Shown here: positions 8,909-17,609 of the stretch, piece by piece | Position numbering within the stretch: the first letter of the stretch is position 1 | Layout: every line of letters starts with the position of its first letter | Source of the DNA: Streptomyces olivochromogenes | GTDB taxonomy: Bacteria > Actinomycetota > Actinomycetes > Streptomycetales > Streptomycetaceae | NCBI RefSeq assembly: GCF_021538895.1 | Contig: NZ_JADDRL010000043.1 | Coordinates: 1-64,000, forward strand | Direction: 5' to 3' | Length of the DNA: 64,000 nucleotides | Translations under genes and position numbers: made by a program | Notes under the pieces: generated by a model | Told to the model about the DNA's origin: nothing | The model's database searches: none | What the model saw: only the letters and a program-made list of their open reading frames with translations

Positions 8909-9673
8909 TCAGGACCGTACGAGCAGCTGGAACTCGAAGGAGTAGCGCGAGGGGCGATAGGTGTGGTCGCCGAACTCGACCGCGCGGCCCGTGTCGTCGA
9001 AGGTCGTGCGTTGCATGGTGAGCAGCGGGGCGCCCTGCTCCTCCATGAGCCGCTCGGCCTCGGCCGCCGTGGCGCCGCGGGCGCCGATGGACTGCCGGGC
9101 GCTGTGCAGGGTGATCCCGGCGGCGCGCATGAGGCGGTAGAGGCCGGTGGCCTCCAGCTGCGCGGTGTCCAGGTCGAGCAGGCCGGGCGGCAGATGGTTG
9201 ATCAGGTACGCCATCGGCTCGCCGTGCGCCAGCCGCAGCCGCTCGACGCGGTGCACGTCGCTGCCCTCGGCGACGCCGAGCGCGGCCGCGACCTCGGGGG
9301 AGGCCGGGACGACGGTGTTGACCAGGACCCTGGTGGCGGGGCGCTGGCCGGCCGCCTCCAGGTCGTCGTAGAGGCTACTGAGCTCCAGGGGGCGCTTGAC
9401 CTGGCTGTGCACGACCTGCGTACCGACGCCGCGCCGGCGGACGAGGAGGCCCTTGTCGACCAGGGACTGGATGGCCTGGCGGACGGTGGGCCGGGACAGG
9501 CCGAGCCGCGCGGCGAGCTCGATCTCGTTGCCCAGCAGGCTGCCGGGGGTGAGGGTGCCGCGCTCGATGGCGGCCTCCAGCTGCTGGGAGAGCTGGAAGT
9601 ACAGGGGAACGGGCGAGCTCCGGTCCACACTCAGGTCGAGCTGCACGGTCGGGTCCACTTCTGGTTTCGGCAC
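8909..9673 (-). CDS. GntR-family (HutC/UTRA type) transcriptional regulator
   Basis: Protein of 254 residues. A winged helix-turn-helix occupies about residues 20-85 (PLYFQLSQQLEAAIE, then LARLGLSRPTVRQAIQSL), followed by a UTRA ligand domain to the end (about 95-245). GTG 9673 has no clear ribosome site, but TACGCT lies 6 nt upstream with TTCCCG 17 nt before it, so a leaderless transcript is likely. It should repress the sugar transporter operon and the divergent dehydrogenase, sensing the sugar or its phosphate. Confidence 0.9.
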   Translation of the reverse strand: MPKPEVDPTVQLDLSVDRSSPVPLYFQLSQQLEAAIERGTLTPGSLLGNEIELAARLGLSRPTVRQAIQSLVDKGLLVRRRGVGTQVVHSQVKRPLELSSLYDDLEAAGQRPATRVLVNTVVPASPEVAAALGVAEGSDVHRVERLRLAHGEPMAYLINHLPPGLLDLDTAQLEATGLYRLMRAAGITLHSARQSIGARGATAAEAERLMEEQGAPLLTMQRTTFDDTGRAVEFGDHTYRPSRYSFEFQLLVRS

Positions 9674-9721
9674 GGGCCGAGCGTAGCTCCGCGGCCGGTT
9701 GACGGGAAGTTGTGTAGTTCG

Positions 9722-9769
9722 ATTGTCCGGACATACGCATTGACAGGGCCCGCACTCGACCCTCACTTT
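9722..9769 (+). promoter_or_regulatory. Operator and promoter of the Gfo/Idh/MocA dehydrogenase
   Basis: The palindromic operator ATTGTCCGGACAT (9722-9734) lies just upstream of a consensus -35 TTGACA (9740-9745). A weak -10 follows 17-18 nt later (TCACTT/CACTTT, 9763-9769), only 6-7 nt before the ATG, so the transcript is probably leaderless. The operator could also serve the divergent GntR gene. Confidence 0.6.
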
Positions 9770-9775
9770 GTCTTC

Positions 9776-10798
9776 ATGCGCATCGGGGTCATCGGTACGG
9801 GCCGCATCGGCACCATTCACGCGAGAACACTCAGTCGCCATCGCGAGGTCGGTTCCCTGATCCTCACGGACGCCGATCCGGCGCGGGCCCAGGCACTTGC
9901 GCACCGGCTCGGCGAGACGGCCGCGCCGGGGGTGGACGAGATCTTCAAGTGGGGTGTCGACGCCGTGGTGATCACGACGGCGACCTCGGCCCACGCCGAA
10001 CTGATCGGCCGGGCGGCCCGCTCCGGGCTCCCCGTCTTCTGCGAGAAGCCCATAGCGCTCGATCTGCCGGGCACGCTGGACGCGCTGGCCGAGGTCGAGA
10101 CGGCCGGAACGATCCTTCAGATGGGGTTCCAGCGGCGCTTCGACGCGGGCTACACCGGGGCCCGTGAGGCGGTGCGCTCGGGGCGGCTCGGGCGGCTGCA
10201 CACCGTGCGCGCGATGACCTGCGACCAGTCCCCTCCCCCGGCCGCGTGGCTGCCGCTGTCCGGCGGGCTCTTCCGGGACACGCTGATCCACGACTTCGAC
10301 GTCCTGCGCTGGGTGACCGGGCGCGAGGTCGTCGACGTGTACGCGACCGGGTCGGACGCCGGGCCCGCGATGTTCCGCGAAGCGGGGGACGTCGACACGG
10401 GCGCGGCGCTGCTCACCCTCGACGACGGCACGCTGGCCACGGCGACGGCCACCCGGCAGAACGGGGCGGGCTACGACGTCCGGATGGAACTCGCCGGGGA
10501 GCGGGACACGGTCGTGGTGGGCCTGGACGACCGGACGCCGGTGGCGTCGACCGAGCCGAGCGGGCCGCCGGCCGCGGACAAGCCGTGGGCCGGTTTCCTG
10601 GAGCGCTTCGGGCCCGCGTACGAGGCCGAGCTGGGCGCCTTCGTGGAGGTCCTGCTCGGCCATCGGGCCAATCCGTGCGACGGCCGCGAGGCCCTCCAGG
10701 CGCTGCGCATCGCCGAGGCCTGCGAACGCTCCCGCCGCGAACGCAGACCGGTACGCCTGGCGGAACTCCCGGGGGGCCCGGGGCCGACGCTCGACTGA
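9776..10798 (+). CDS. Gfo/Idh/MocA family oxidoreductase (inositol dehydrogenase-like)
   Basis: Protein of 340 residues, an NAD(P)-dependent sugar or polyol dehydrogenase. The N-terminal Rossmann motif is GVIGTGRIG at residues 4-12; the EKP signature (FCEKPIALD) is near 92, and HDFDVLRW near 172 holds the usual active-site Asp/His region. ATG 9776 is chosen because it begins the Rossmann fold and lies next to the promoter. It is divergent from the GntR gene and shares its operator, so it is probably the catabolic enzyme for the sugar imported by the neighbouring transporter. The substrate is not determined. Confidence 0.9.
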   Translation: MRIGVIGTGRIGTIHARTLSRHREVGSLILTDADPARAQALAHRLGETAAPGVDEIFKWGVDAVVITTATSAHAELIGRAARSGLPVFCEKPIALDLPGTLDALAEVETAGTILQMGFQRRFDAGYTGAREAVRSGRLGRLHTVRAMTCDQSPPPAAWLPLSGGLFRDTLIHDFDVLRWVTGREVVDVYATGSDAGPAMFREAGDVDTGAALLTLDDGTLATATATRQNGAGYDVRMELAGERDTVVVGLDDRTPVASTEPSGPPAADKPWAGFLERFGPAYEAELGAFVEVLLGHRANPCDGREALQALRIAEACERSRRERRPVRLAELPGGPGPTLD

Positions 10799-10811
10799 GT
10801 CCCCTCGCCCC

Positions 10812-11996
10812 CTACCAGCGCACCGGCAGTCTCCGTACCCCCCTCATCAGCATCCCCGGCAGCCAGTCGTCTGCCGGGCCGTCCAGCGCGAGGGCGGGGG
10901 CGCGGTCCAGGAGGGAGCGGAGCGCCGTGCGGGCCTCCAGCCGGGCCAGGGGCGCGCCCAGGCAGTAGTGGAGGCCGTGGCCGAAGGCGAGGTGGCCCCG
11001 GGTGTCGCGCCGGATGTCGAAGCGGTCGGGGTCGTCGTGGCGGCCCGGGTCGCGCTGGGCCGCGCCGAGGCCGACCAGCACGGCCTCGCCCTCGGCTATG
11101 GGGGTGCCGCCGATCTCCAACGGCTCGCTGGCGAACCGGTACGTCGCGTTCTCCACCGGCCCCTCGTACCTCAGCATCTCCTCGACCGCGCCGTCCAGAA
11201 GGGTCATGTCGGCGCGCAGGGCGGCGAGTTGGCCGGGGTGATCGAGCAGGGCGCGGACGCCGTTGGTGATCAGGTTGACGGTGGTCTCGTGGCCGGCGAC
11301 CAACAGGATGAAGGCCATGCCCCGCAGTTCCTGCGCGGAGAGCCGGTCGCCGTCCTCGGCGGTGGTGCGGATCAGGTCGCTCAGCAGGTCACCGCTCGGC
11401 CCCGCGCACCGCTTGTCCTCGATCAGCTCGCCGAGGTATTCGGCGAGCCGCACGACGGCGTCGTACTCGCGCTCCGCGCTGGTGGGCGCGACCGCCTCCG
11501 ACGAGAGCTTGCGGAACTCGGTGCGGTCCATCTCGGGGACGCCGAGCAGCTCGCAGATCACGGTGATCGGCAGGGGGTAGGCGAGGGCCTCCACCAGGTC
11601 GGCGCGGCCCTGCGGGAGCATCGCGTCGAGCAGTTCGTCGGTGATCTGCTGGATCCTCGGCCGCAGTTCCTCGACCCGGCGCATGGTGAAGGCGCGGGTG
11701 ACGAGCCCGCGCAGGCGGGTGTGCTGCGGCGGGTCGGCGGCCAGCAGATGTCTGCCGATCAGCTCCTCTTCGAGGAACTGCATCCCGATCTTGCTGCCGT
11801 CCTTGGCCAGCCGAGGGTCGGCGAGCGCCGCGCGCGCCTCCTCGTACCCCACCACGAGCCAGGTCTCGTGGTGCTGCTCGGGTGCCGGCAGCCGCACGCG
11901 GTGCACGGGGCCGAGTTCCCGCAGCCGCGCGTACACCGGGTACGGGTCCCTGCGGAACGCGTCCCCGAACTCGCCTAAGTCGATCACCTGCGCCAT
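10812..11996 (-). CDS. Cytochrome P450
   Basis: Protein of 394 residues, typical for a soluble bacterial P450. The I-helix oxygen-activation motif AGHETT is near residue 235, the K-helix EEMLR near 275, and the haem-binding loop FGHGLHYCLGAPLAR near 337-351 has the Cys ligand. No ferredoxin or reductase gene is adjacent, so it relies on redox partners encoded elsewhere. It sits alone between the sugar genes and a two-component system. The substrate cannot be predicted. Confidence 0.95.
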   Translation of the reverse strand: MAQVIDLGEFGDAFRRDPYPVYARLRELGPVHRVRLPAPEQHHETWLVVGYEEARAALADPRLAKDGSKIGMQFLEEELIGRHLLAADPPQHTRLRGLVTRAFTMRRVEELRPRIQQITDELLDAMLPQGRADLVEALAYPLPITVICELLGVPEMDRTEFRKLSSEAVAPTSAEREYDAVVRLAEYLGELIEDKRCAGPSGDLLSDLIRTTAEDGDRLSAQELRGMAFILLVAGHETTVNLITNGVRALLDHPGQLAALRADMTLLDGAVEEMLRYEGPVENATYRFASEPLEIGGTPIAEGEAVLVGLGAAQRDPGRHDDPDRFDIRRDTRGHLAFGHGLHYCLGAPLARLEARTALRSLLDRAPALALDGPADDWLPGMLMRGVRRLPVRW

Positions 11997-12093
11997 GTCT
12001 CCCCCAACTCGGACACCTCTCGAAGACCACGGACCTGCCCCGGCACACGCACGCCAGGGATCTGTCCCCGCACCCGGACAACGCCCGGCGGCC

Positions 12094-12813
12094 TCAACTA
12101 GTGCCCGACTGGCGCCCGTCCTTCTCGGTGGGCCCGTTCCCGTCCGCGGGCCCGTCCTCCAGCAGGCCCGCGTCGTAGGCCAACAGGGCCACCTGTACGC
12201 GGTTGTTGAGGTCCAGCTTGGTCAGGATGCGGGAGACGTGGGTCTTGACGGTCGCGACGCTCATGAAGAGCCCGGTGGCGATCTGGGCGTTGGCGAGCCC
12301 GCGGCCCACCGCGACGGCGACCTCGCGTTCGCGGTCGTTGAGCGCGGCGAGCCGCTCCCGCGCGCGGGAGCGGCGGGTGTCGGCCGGACTGCCGGCCACC
12401 TGCGCCATCAACTGGCGGGTGACGGTGGGCGACAGGACCGGGTCGCCGGCCGCGACCCTGCGGACCGCCGCGACGATCTCGGCGGGCGGCGTGTCCTTGA
12501 GGACGAACCCGGCGGCGCCCGCGCGCAGGGCGCGCAGCACCTGCTCGTCGGCGTGGAAGGTGGTCAGGACGACGACCTGGGGCGCGTCCTCGCGGCGGCG
12601 CAGCCGCTGCGTGGCGGTCAGCCCGTCCACGGTCGGCATGCGGATGTCCATCAGGACCACGTCCGGGCGGGTGCGGTCCACGAGGGCCTCGACCTCGGTG
12701 CCGTCGGCGGCCTCCCCGACGATCTCGATGTCGTCGGCCCCGCCCATCATGAAGGACAGTCCCGCCCGCACCAGCGGATCGTCGTCGACGAGCAGCAGTC
12801 TGATCGCAGTCAT
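12094..12813 (-). CDS. NarL/LuxR-family response regulator
   Basis: Protein of 239 residues. The receiver domain (about 1-125) has LLLVDDDPLVRAG and the phospho-acceptor Asp in DVVLMDIRMPTVDG near residue 54. The LuxR helix-turn-helix (about 165-230) has LNDREREVAVAVGRGLANAQ and KTHVSRILTKL. ATG 12813 is used. It lies 41 bp downstream of the sensor kinase gene and should be phosphorylated by that kinase. Confidence 0.94.
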   Translation of the reverse strand: MTAIRLLLVDDDPLVRAGLSFMMGGADDIEIVGEAADGTEVEALVDRTRPDVVLMDIRMPTVDGLTATQRLRRREDAPQVVVLTTFHADEQVLRALRAGAAGFVLKDTPPAEIVAAVRRVAAGDPVLSPTVTRQLMAQVAGSPADTRRSRARERLAALNDREREVAVAVGRGLANAQIATGLFMSVATVKTHVSRILTKLDLNNRVQVALLAYDAGLLEDGPADGNGPTEKDGRQSGTS

Positions 12814-12854
12814 GGCCCCTACGTACTCCCTGTCGGTGGCGTCGCGCGACACCC

Positions 12855-14114
12855 TCACCCCTCGCCCCAGGGCAGCCAGGCCCGGACCTCGAAGCCCCCG
12901 TCCACGGTGGCCCCGTGCTCCAGTCGGCCCCCGGCCAGTGTCGCCCGCTCCGTCAGGCCGATCAGGCCCTGGCCCGAACCCGGCACGGGCGGGACGTCGG
13001 CGTCCGGCGCGGGGTTGCGCACCGTCACGGCGAGGCCGTCGCCGGGGGCGCCCGTGACGGTCAGGGTGACCTCGGTGCCGGGGGCGTGCTTGCGGGCGTT
13101 GGTCAGTGCCTCCTGGGCGATGCGGTAGGCGGTGCGGCCGAGGGAGGCGGGGACGGCGGTGGGGTCGGTGACGCGGGTGTCGAGGGCGACCTTCATGCCC
13201 GCCTCGCGGGACTCGGCGACCAGGGCGTCCAACGCGGCGAGCGTCGGCTGGGGCCGGCCCGCGTCGTCGCGCTCGCCCGCCCGGAGCACGCCGATGATCT
13301 CGCGGAGGTCCTGGAGGGCCTCGTGCGCGCTCTCCCGGATGACACCGGCGGCCCGCGCGATCTCCTCCTGGGGCGCGTCCGGCCGGAATTCCAGGGCTCC
13401 CGCGTGCACGCTGAGCAGGGTGAGCCGGTGGGCGAGGACGTCGTGCATCTCGCGGGCGATGGCCTCCCGGGCCAGGCGCTGCGCCTGCTCGGCGCGCAGC
13501 CGTGCCTCCGTCTCGGCGCGGCGGGCGCGGTCGCGCAGGCTGAGCATCAGCTGCCGCTTGGAGCGGACGAACATGCCCCAGCCGATGATGGTCGTGGTGA
13601 GCAGGGTGGCGAACAGGACGAGGGCCGCGTACGGCCCGGTGGGGTCGGGGCGCAGCCAGAAGAAGAGCGGGAGCAGTGCCAGGTTGGCGCCGCCGATCCA
13701 GGCCACGTACCGGAAGGGCCGGTGCACGGCGACGGTGAACAGGGCGACCATGCACGCGCCGCCCGCGGTGTTGGACAGGAAACCGACCGGGATCGTCGCG
13801 ACGGCGAGCCCGAGCGGCCACCGGCGGCGCAGCCAGACGGCCGCGCAGGCGAGGGCGCCCAGGAGTTGGTCGAGGAAGGCGAGGACGGGCGGCAGGTGCG
13901 ACTCGTCGGCCAGGGACTTGGCGCCCAGGAGGCCGACGACGGCGGCCAGCAGGAAGCAGCAGAAGTCGACGACCCAGTCGCGCGCGGTGCGCCGCGGCCG
14001 CCGCCGTCCCGAGGTCGCGGCGTCGGGGTCGAGCTCATGGATCACCGCGGACGGGAACAGCCACCGGCGGCCCGTGAACATCTGCGGCGCCAGCGCCGTC
14101 TCGTCACCACTCAC
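12855..14114 (-). CDS. Sensor histidine kinase (HisKA_3 type)
   Basis: Protein of 419 residues. Several hydrophobic helices fill about residues 45-170. The HisKA_3 dimerisation helix follows, with the phospho-acceptor His in AREMHDVLAHRL near 223, and then a HATPase domain with N-box ALTNARKHAP near 340 and G-box GSGQGLIGLTER near 384. GTG 14114 is chosen because TAGATT lies 8 nt upstream, consistent with a leaderless mRNA. Membrane-located partner of the response regulator downstream; the signal is unknown. Confidence 0.92.
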   Translation of the reverse strand: MSGDETALAPQMFTGRRWLFPSAVIHELDPDAATSGRRRPRRTARDWVVDFCCFLLAAVVGLLGAKSLADESHLPPVLAFLDQLLGALACAAVWLRRRWPLGLAVATIPVGFLSNTAGGACMVALFTVAVHRPFRYVAWIGGANLALLPLFFWLRPDPTGPYAALVLFATLLTTTIIGWGMFVRSKRQLMLSLRDRARRAETEARLRAEQAQRLAREAIAREMHDVLAHRLTLLSVHAGALEFRPDAPQEEIARAAGVIRESAHEALQDLREIIGVLRAGERDDAGRPQPTLAALDALVAESREAGMKVALDTRVTDPTAVPASLGRTAYRIAQEALTNARKHAPGTEVTLTVTGAPGDGLAVTVRNPAPDADVPPVPGSGQGLIGLTERATLAGGRLEHGATVDGGFEVRAWLPWGEG

Positions 14115-14293
14115 GGTCGGCAAATCTACGCAGGGTGCGCCGGTGCGGTCTCCCCCGCCGGGGGCATCGCCGACCAAAGTCGTACCGCCGTGTTCTTTGG
14201 ATGGTCCCGCCCGGCCGGAGCGCAGCCTTCGGTCGCGCGGGACTCGCCCCGCGGCCGATGTGTGGGGGGAAACCGCGGGGCGAGAGTCGTGCC

Positions 14294-14494
14294 GTGAAAA
14301 AGCTGCTGGAGGTACTCGGATTCCTCGCGCTCGTACAGGGCGTGCTGGGCCTGGTGCACGAGTTCACCCACTGGCACGTGGGCCTCGTGCAACGGCTCGG
14401 CTTCCTCGACGACTACGGCGTCTATGCGAGCGTCGCCCTGCTGGTGCTGGCGTGCGCGCTGCTCGCCGCCGCGGAGAGCCGGAAGCCCGGTTGA
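14294..14494 (+). CDS. Small two-helix membrane protein
   Basis: Protein of 66 residues starting at GTG 14294 (VKKLLEVLGF). It has two hydrophobic stretches, about residues 4-22 and 43-60, separated by a His-containing segment (HEFTHWHVGLVQR). The frame is open upstream but that part is in a divergent intergenic region and does not look coding. Probably an integral membrane protein of unknown function. Confidence 0.65.
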   Translation: MKKLLEVLGFLALVQGVLGLVHEFTHWHVGLVQRLGFLDDYGVYASVALLVLACALLAAAESRKPG

Positions 14495-14548
14495 GTGCGC
14501 ACCGGGCCTCCGGCTGGTCGCGCCGTTCCCTCGGACCCGGACCTCGGT

Positions 14549-14944
14549 TCAGCAGCCGAAGTCGATCAGGTCGAACGTGGCGTAGTGGTCCCCGGTGTAG
14601 TAGTCCTCCTGGTACTCCTCACCGGTGACGATGCGCCGCGCGCCGCGGGTGGAGGAGCCGGGGGTCTTCACCGTGTACTCGTGGTAGTAGCCGGTGGGCT
14701 GGCCGGGCAGGACGTGCTCCCGGTTCTGGAAGACGACCCCGTCCTGCGAGTACGGGAACGGACCGCCCTGGTCGATCAGCTTCAGGGTGGTGTACGCCTG
14801 CGAGGGCAGGTCGCCGTAGCAGATGCTGCCGACGGACGTGGCCGCCGCGTCCGCCGAGGTGGCGGTGACGGTGCCGCCGACGAGGAGGGCGGACAGGAGG
14901 GCGCCCGCGGCGCCGATGCGAGTGATTCGTGGGGGGAATCTCAT
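14549..14944 (-). CDS. Secreted guanyl-specific ribonuclease (RNase Sa homologue)
   Basis: Protein of 131 residues with a signal peptide (about 1-34) and a mature domain of about 96 residues closely resembling RNase Sa of Streptomyces. The motif GPFPYSQDGVVFQNRE is characteristic, and the catalytic residues of the family are visible: Glu in YYHEYTV, Arg residues in TRGARRI, His in TGDHYATF. The two Cys (ICYGD and the C-terminal residue) should form the family disulphide. It cleaves RNA after G outside the cell. No barstar-like inhibitor gene is adjacent; secreted RNase Sa enzymes may not need one nearby. Confidence 0.93.
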   Translation of the reverse strand: MRFPPRITRIGAAGALLSALLVGGTVTATSADAAATSVGSICYGDLPSQAYTTLKLIDQGGPFPYSQDGVVFQNREHVLPGQPTGYYHEYTVKTPGSSTRGARRIVTGEEYQEDYYTGDHYATFDLIDFGC

Positions 14945-15078
14945 GGCCTCATGATGACGCGCGTAGACAGTGGCATGTCAATGTCAATCCGGAGGATTTT
15001 CCCCTCAAGTCCGATGAGTTTTCGGGGAGTTAACCTCCGGCCCGCAGTCCCCACAAGGTCCCTACAAGCACCGGCGGG

Positions 15079-15714
15079 CTAGGCGGTCGGGTCGGGCTCG
15101 GGGAGGGCGTACGAGCCGTACTCCGGGCGGCCCGCCGTGTCGTACGACTGGATGGAGACGCCGGCTCCGGTGACGCGCCCTCCGGTGTGCCGGAACCTGG
15201 TCGGGACGGCGCCCTCCGCGAAGAGGCGGCGGCCGGCGCCCAGCACGACCGGGAAGGTCAGCAGGTGGAGCGTGTCGAGGAGGCCGAGGTCCAGCAGGGA
15301 GCGGACGAGGGCGCCGCTGCCGTGGATCTGGAGTTCCCCGTCCGTGCGCTCCTTGAGGGCGGCGACCTCCTTGGCGAGATCGCCCGCGATCACGGTGCTG
15401 CCGGACCACGCGGGGTCGGTCAGGGTCGAGGAGGCGACGTACTTCGGGAGGGCGTTGAGTTTGGCCGCGATCGGGTCGGCGGGGTCGGTCACCTTCGGCC
15501 AGTGCGAGGCGAAGATCTCGTACGTACGGCGGCCGAGGAGGAAGGCGCCGGCGCGGTCGAAGGCCTCGGTCACGAACGCGCCGAAGTCCTCGTCGCCGAA
15601 CGGAAAACTCCAGCCGCCCTGGTCGAAGCCGCCGGCGCGGTCCTCCTGGGGGCCGCCCGGGGCCTGGTAGACGCCGTCGAGGGTGACGAACACGGTGGAG
15701 ACGAGCTTGCCCAT
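15079..15714 (-). CDS. Dihydrofolate reductase-family protein (RibD C-terminal domain)
   Basis: Protein of 211 residues starting MGKLVSTVFVTLDGVYQAPGG, the standard opening of the RibD-C/DHFR-like family. Further signature segments are FLLGRRTYEIFASHWP near 80, VIAGDLAKEVAALKE near 128 and the nucleotide-binding IHGSGALVRSLLDLGL near 150. Probably an NADPH-dependent reductase of unknown substrate. It lies downstream of the AIM24-like gene with a 121-bp gap. Confidence 0.88.
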   Translation of the reverse strand: MGKLVSTVFVTLDGVYQAPGGPQEDRAGGFDQGGWSFPFGDEDFGAFVTEAFDRAGAFLLGRRTYEIFASHWPKVTDPADPIAAKLNALPKYVASSTLTDPAWSGSTVIAGDLAKEVAALKERTDGELQIHGSGALVRSLLDLGLLDTLHLLTFPVVLGAGRRLFAEGAVPTRFRHTGGRVTGAGVSIQSYDTAGRPEYGSYALPEPDPTA

Positions 15715-15835
15715 GGCGGGTGCCTTCTTCCTGGGGTGGGGTCCGTGGTCATCACCTCAGACCCCACCGGCACCCGCAACTCATCGGTCCGCCGGCACCC
15801 GCGTCCCGTCGGTGCGCGCTGTGCGGTCCGCCGTC

Positions 15836-16648
15836 TCAGCCCGCGTGGGTCGAGAACAGTCCGCCGGTCGGGCCCTGCTTGTCGCCGCCCTGCGCCTTCC
15901 TCAGGGCGTTGGCGAGGCTCTCGATGGTGAGCGACTGCAGGATGACCCGGCCGTTGCCCTCCAGGGTCGCCAGCGACAGGCCCTCGCCGCCGAAGACCGC
16001 GTTCATGATCCCCTGGCGGTTGAGGCCGCCGACGCGCTGGACGCCGTACTGGATGCCCTCCTCGAAGGCGACGACACAGCCGGTGTCGACCTCGATGCGG
16101 CCGCCGAAGTCGGCGGGGTTGAGGTCGATGAAGTTGCCGGCTCCGGCGATGATCACCGTGCCGTGGCCCGTGAACTTCTCCAGGACGAAGCCCTCGCCGC
16201 CGCTCATGCCGGTGCGGCCGCCCTGGAAGGCTATGCCGAAGTCGACGGTGGACTCGGCCGCCACGAACGCGTCCTTCTCGGCGAACCACGCGCGCGTGCC
16301 GTCGAGTTCCAGGGCGCGCATCTCGCCGGGCAGGACGCCCGCGAAGCCGACGGTGCCCTGGCCGCCCTGGGCGGTGAAGTACTGGAACGCCAGCGACTCA
16401 CCGGCGAGCATGCGCTGGCCGACCTGCATCGCCGTACCCATGGCCTGGCGCAGCATGCCGCCCATGCCACCGCCGCCGCCCTGCGGCTGACCGTTGCCGT
16501 TCGACGGCCCGGACAGGCGCGTCTCCATGGTCACGTTCGTCGTCTTGAACAGGAACTTCCCCGCCTCGCAGTACACGGTCCGGCCGGGGGTGAGATTGAC
16601 GATCGCCATCTGCATGGCGTTGCCGACGATTTCTTGCTGAAGAGTCAC
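15836..16648 (-). CDS. AIM24/TIGR00266-family protein
   Basis: Protein of 270 residues made of a glycine-rich beta fold typical of the AIM24 (DUF124) family: EIVGNAMQMAIVNLTPGRTVYCEAGKF at the N-terminus (only the family's first strands), a Gly/Met-rich linker near residues 50-70, then repeated beta segments (GFVLEKFTGHGTVIIAG, VDTGCVVAFEEG). The biochemical role of the family in bacteria is unknown. Single gene, divergent from the SDR gene. Confidence 0.85.
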   Translation of the reverse strand: MTLQQEIVGNAMQMAIVNLTPGRTVYCEAGKFLFKTTNVTMETRLSGPSNGNGQPQGGGGGMGGMLRQAMGTAMQVGQRMLAGESLAFQYFTAQGGQGTVGFAGVLPGEMRALELDGTRAWFAEKDAFVAAESTVDFGIAFQGGRTGMSGGEGFVLEKFTGHGTVIIAGAGNFIDLNPADFGGRIEVDTGCVVAFEEGIQYGVQRVGGLNRQGIMNAVFGGEGLSLATLEGNGRVILQSLTIESLANALRKAQGGDKQGPTGGLFSTHAG

Positions 16649-16747
16649 GGGGGGAGAACGCGGATACGGAAGGAAGAGTTCCGGTTGGCCGAGATCGTTG
16701 TCCGTTCACCGCCAGCACCGCGTCGGCCGGGCCGCTGGGATGGACGC

Positions 16748-17497
16748 ATGACAGCTCAGGGAACTCTGAACGGCAAGGTGGCACTGGTCACCGGCGGCAG
16801 CCGCGGCATCGGCGCGGCGACGGCACTGCGGCTCGCGCGCGAGGGCGCGGACGTGGCCGTCACCTATGTGAACGGCAAGGAGGCGGCCGAGGACGTCGTA
16901 CGGGCCGTCGAGGCGCTCGGGCGCCGGGCGGTGGCCCTGCGCGCGGACGCGGCGGACGCCGCCGAGGCGGCGGGCGCGGTGGAGCGCGCGGCGCAGGCGC
17001 TGGGCGGGCTCGACGTGCTGGTGAACAACGCGGGCGTCGGCGTGCTCGGCCCGCTGGAGACGCTCGGCCCGGAGGAGGTGGACCTGGTCCTCGCCGTGAA
17101 CGTGCGCGCCGTCTTCCTGGCCTCCCGGGCGGCGGCCGCGCGGATGGGAGCCGGCGGCCGGATCGTCACGATCGGTACCTGCATGACGCAGCGGGTGCCG
17201 GGGCCCGGCGGCACGCTCTACACGATGAGCAAGTCGGCGTTGATCGGGCTGACCAAGGCGCTGGCCCGGGAGCTCGGCGGGCGCGGGATCACGGCGAACC
17301 TCGTGCATCCGGGACCGACGGACACCGACATGAACCCGGCGGACGGACCGTACGCCGACGGGCAGGTGGCCCTGACCGCGCTGGGCCGGTTCGGTACGGC
17401 GGACGAGGTGGCGTCGGCGGTGGCGTACCTCGCCGGTCCGGACGCGGCGTACGTCACCGGGGCGGAGCTCTCGGTGGACGGGGGCCACGCGGCGTAG
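16748..17497 (+). CDS. SDR-family oxidoreductase (FabG-like)
   Basis: Protein of 249 residues, a classical short-chain dehydrogenase. NAD(P) motif TGGSRGIG near residue 15, NNAG near 89, catalytic Tyr-Lys in YTMSKSALIG near 158, and the C-terminal AYVTGAELSVDGGHAA. ATG 16748 gives the canonical length; the upstream open frame is antisense to the AIM24-like gene. The substrate is not inferable. A hairpin after the gene separates it from the convergent allantoicase gene. Confidence 0.92.
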   Translation: MTAQGTLNGKVALVTGGSRGIGAATALRLAREGADVAVTYVNGKEAAEDVVRAVEALGRRAVALRADAADAAEAAGAVERAAQALGGLDVLVNNAGVGVLGPLETLGPEEVDLVLAVNVRAVFLASRAAAARMGAGGRIVTIGTCMTQRVPGPGGTLYTMSKSALIGLTKALARELGGRGITANLVHPGPTDTDMNPADGPYADGQVALTALGRFGTADEVASAVAYLAGPDAAYVTGAELSVDGGHAA

Positions 17498-17548
17498 GCC
17501 TGTGGTGGTCGGGCGGTCCTTGTCCACCCGCCCGCCCGACTCGGTGGG

Positions 17549-17577
17549 TCGAGAAGCCGCGTGACGCGACTTCTCGA
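17549..17577. terminator. Bidirectional hairpin terminator between SDR and allantoicase genes
   Basis: TCGAGAAG and CTTCTCGA pair perfectly; after one mismatch the inner CGCG pairs with CGCG around a TGA loop. It lies in the 112-bp gap between convergent genes, as expected for a shared terminator. Confidence 0.7.
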
Positions 17578-17609
17578 GGCACCGGGACGGGCCGGCGGGT
17601 GGTGCCGGC

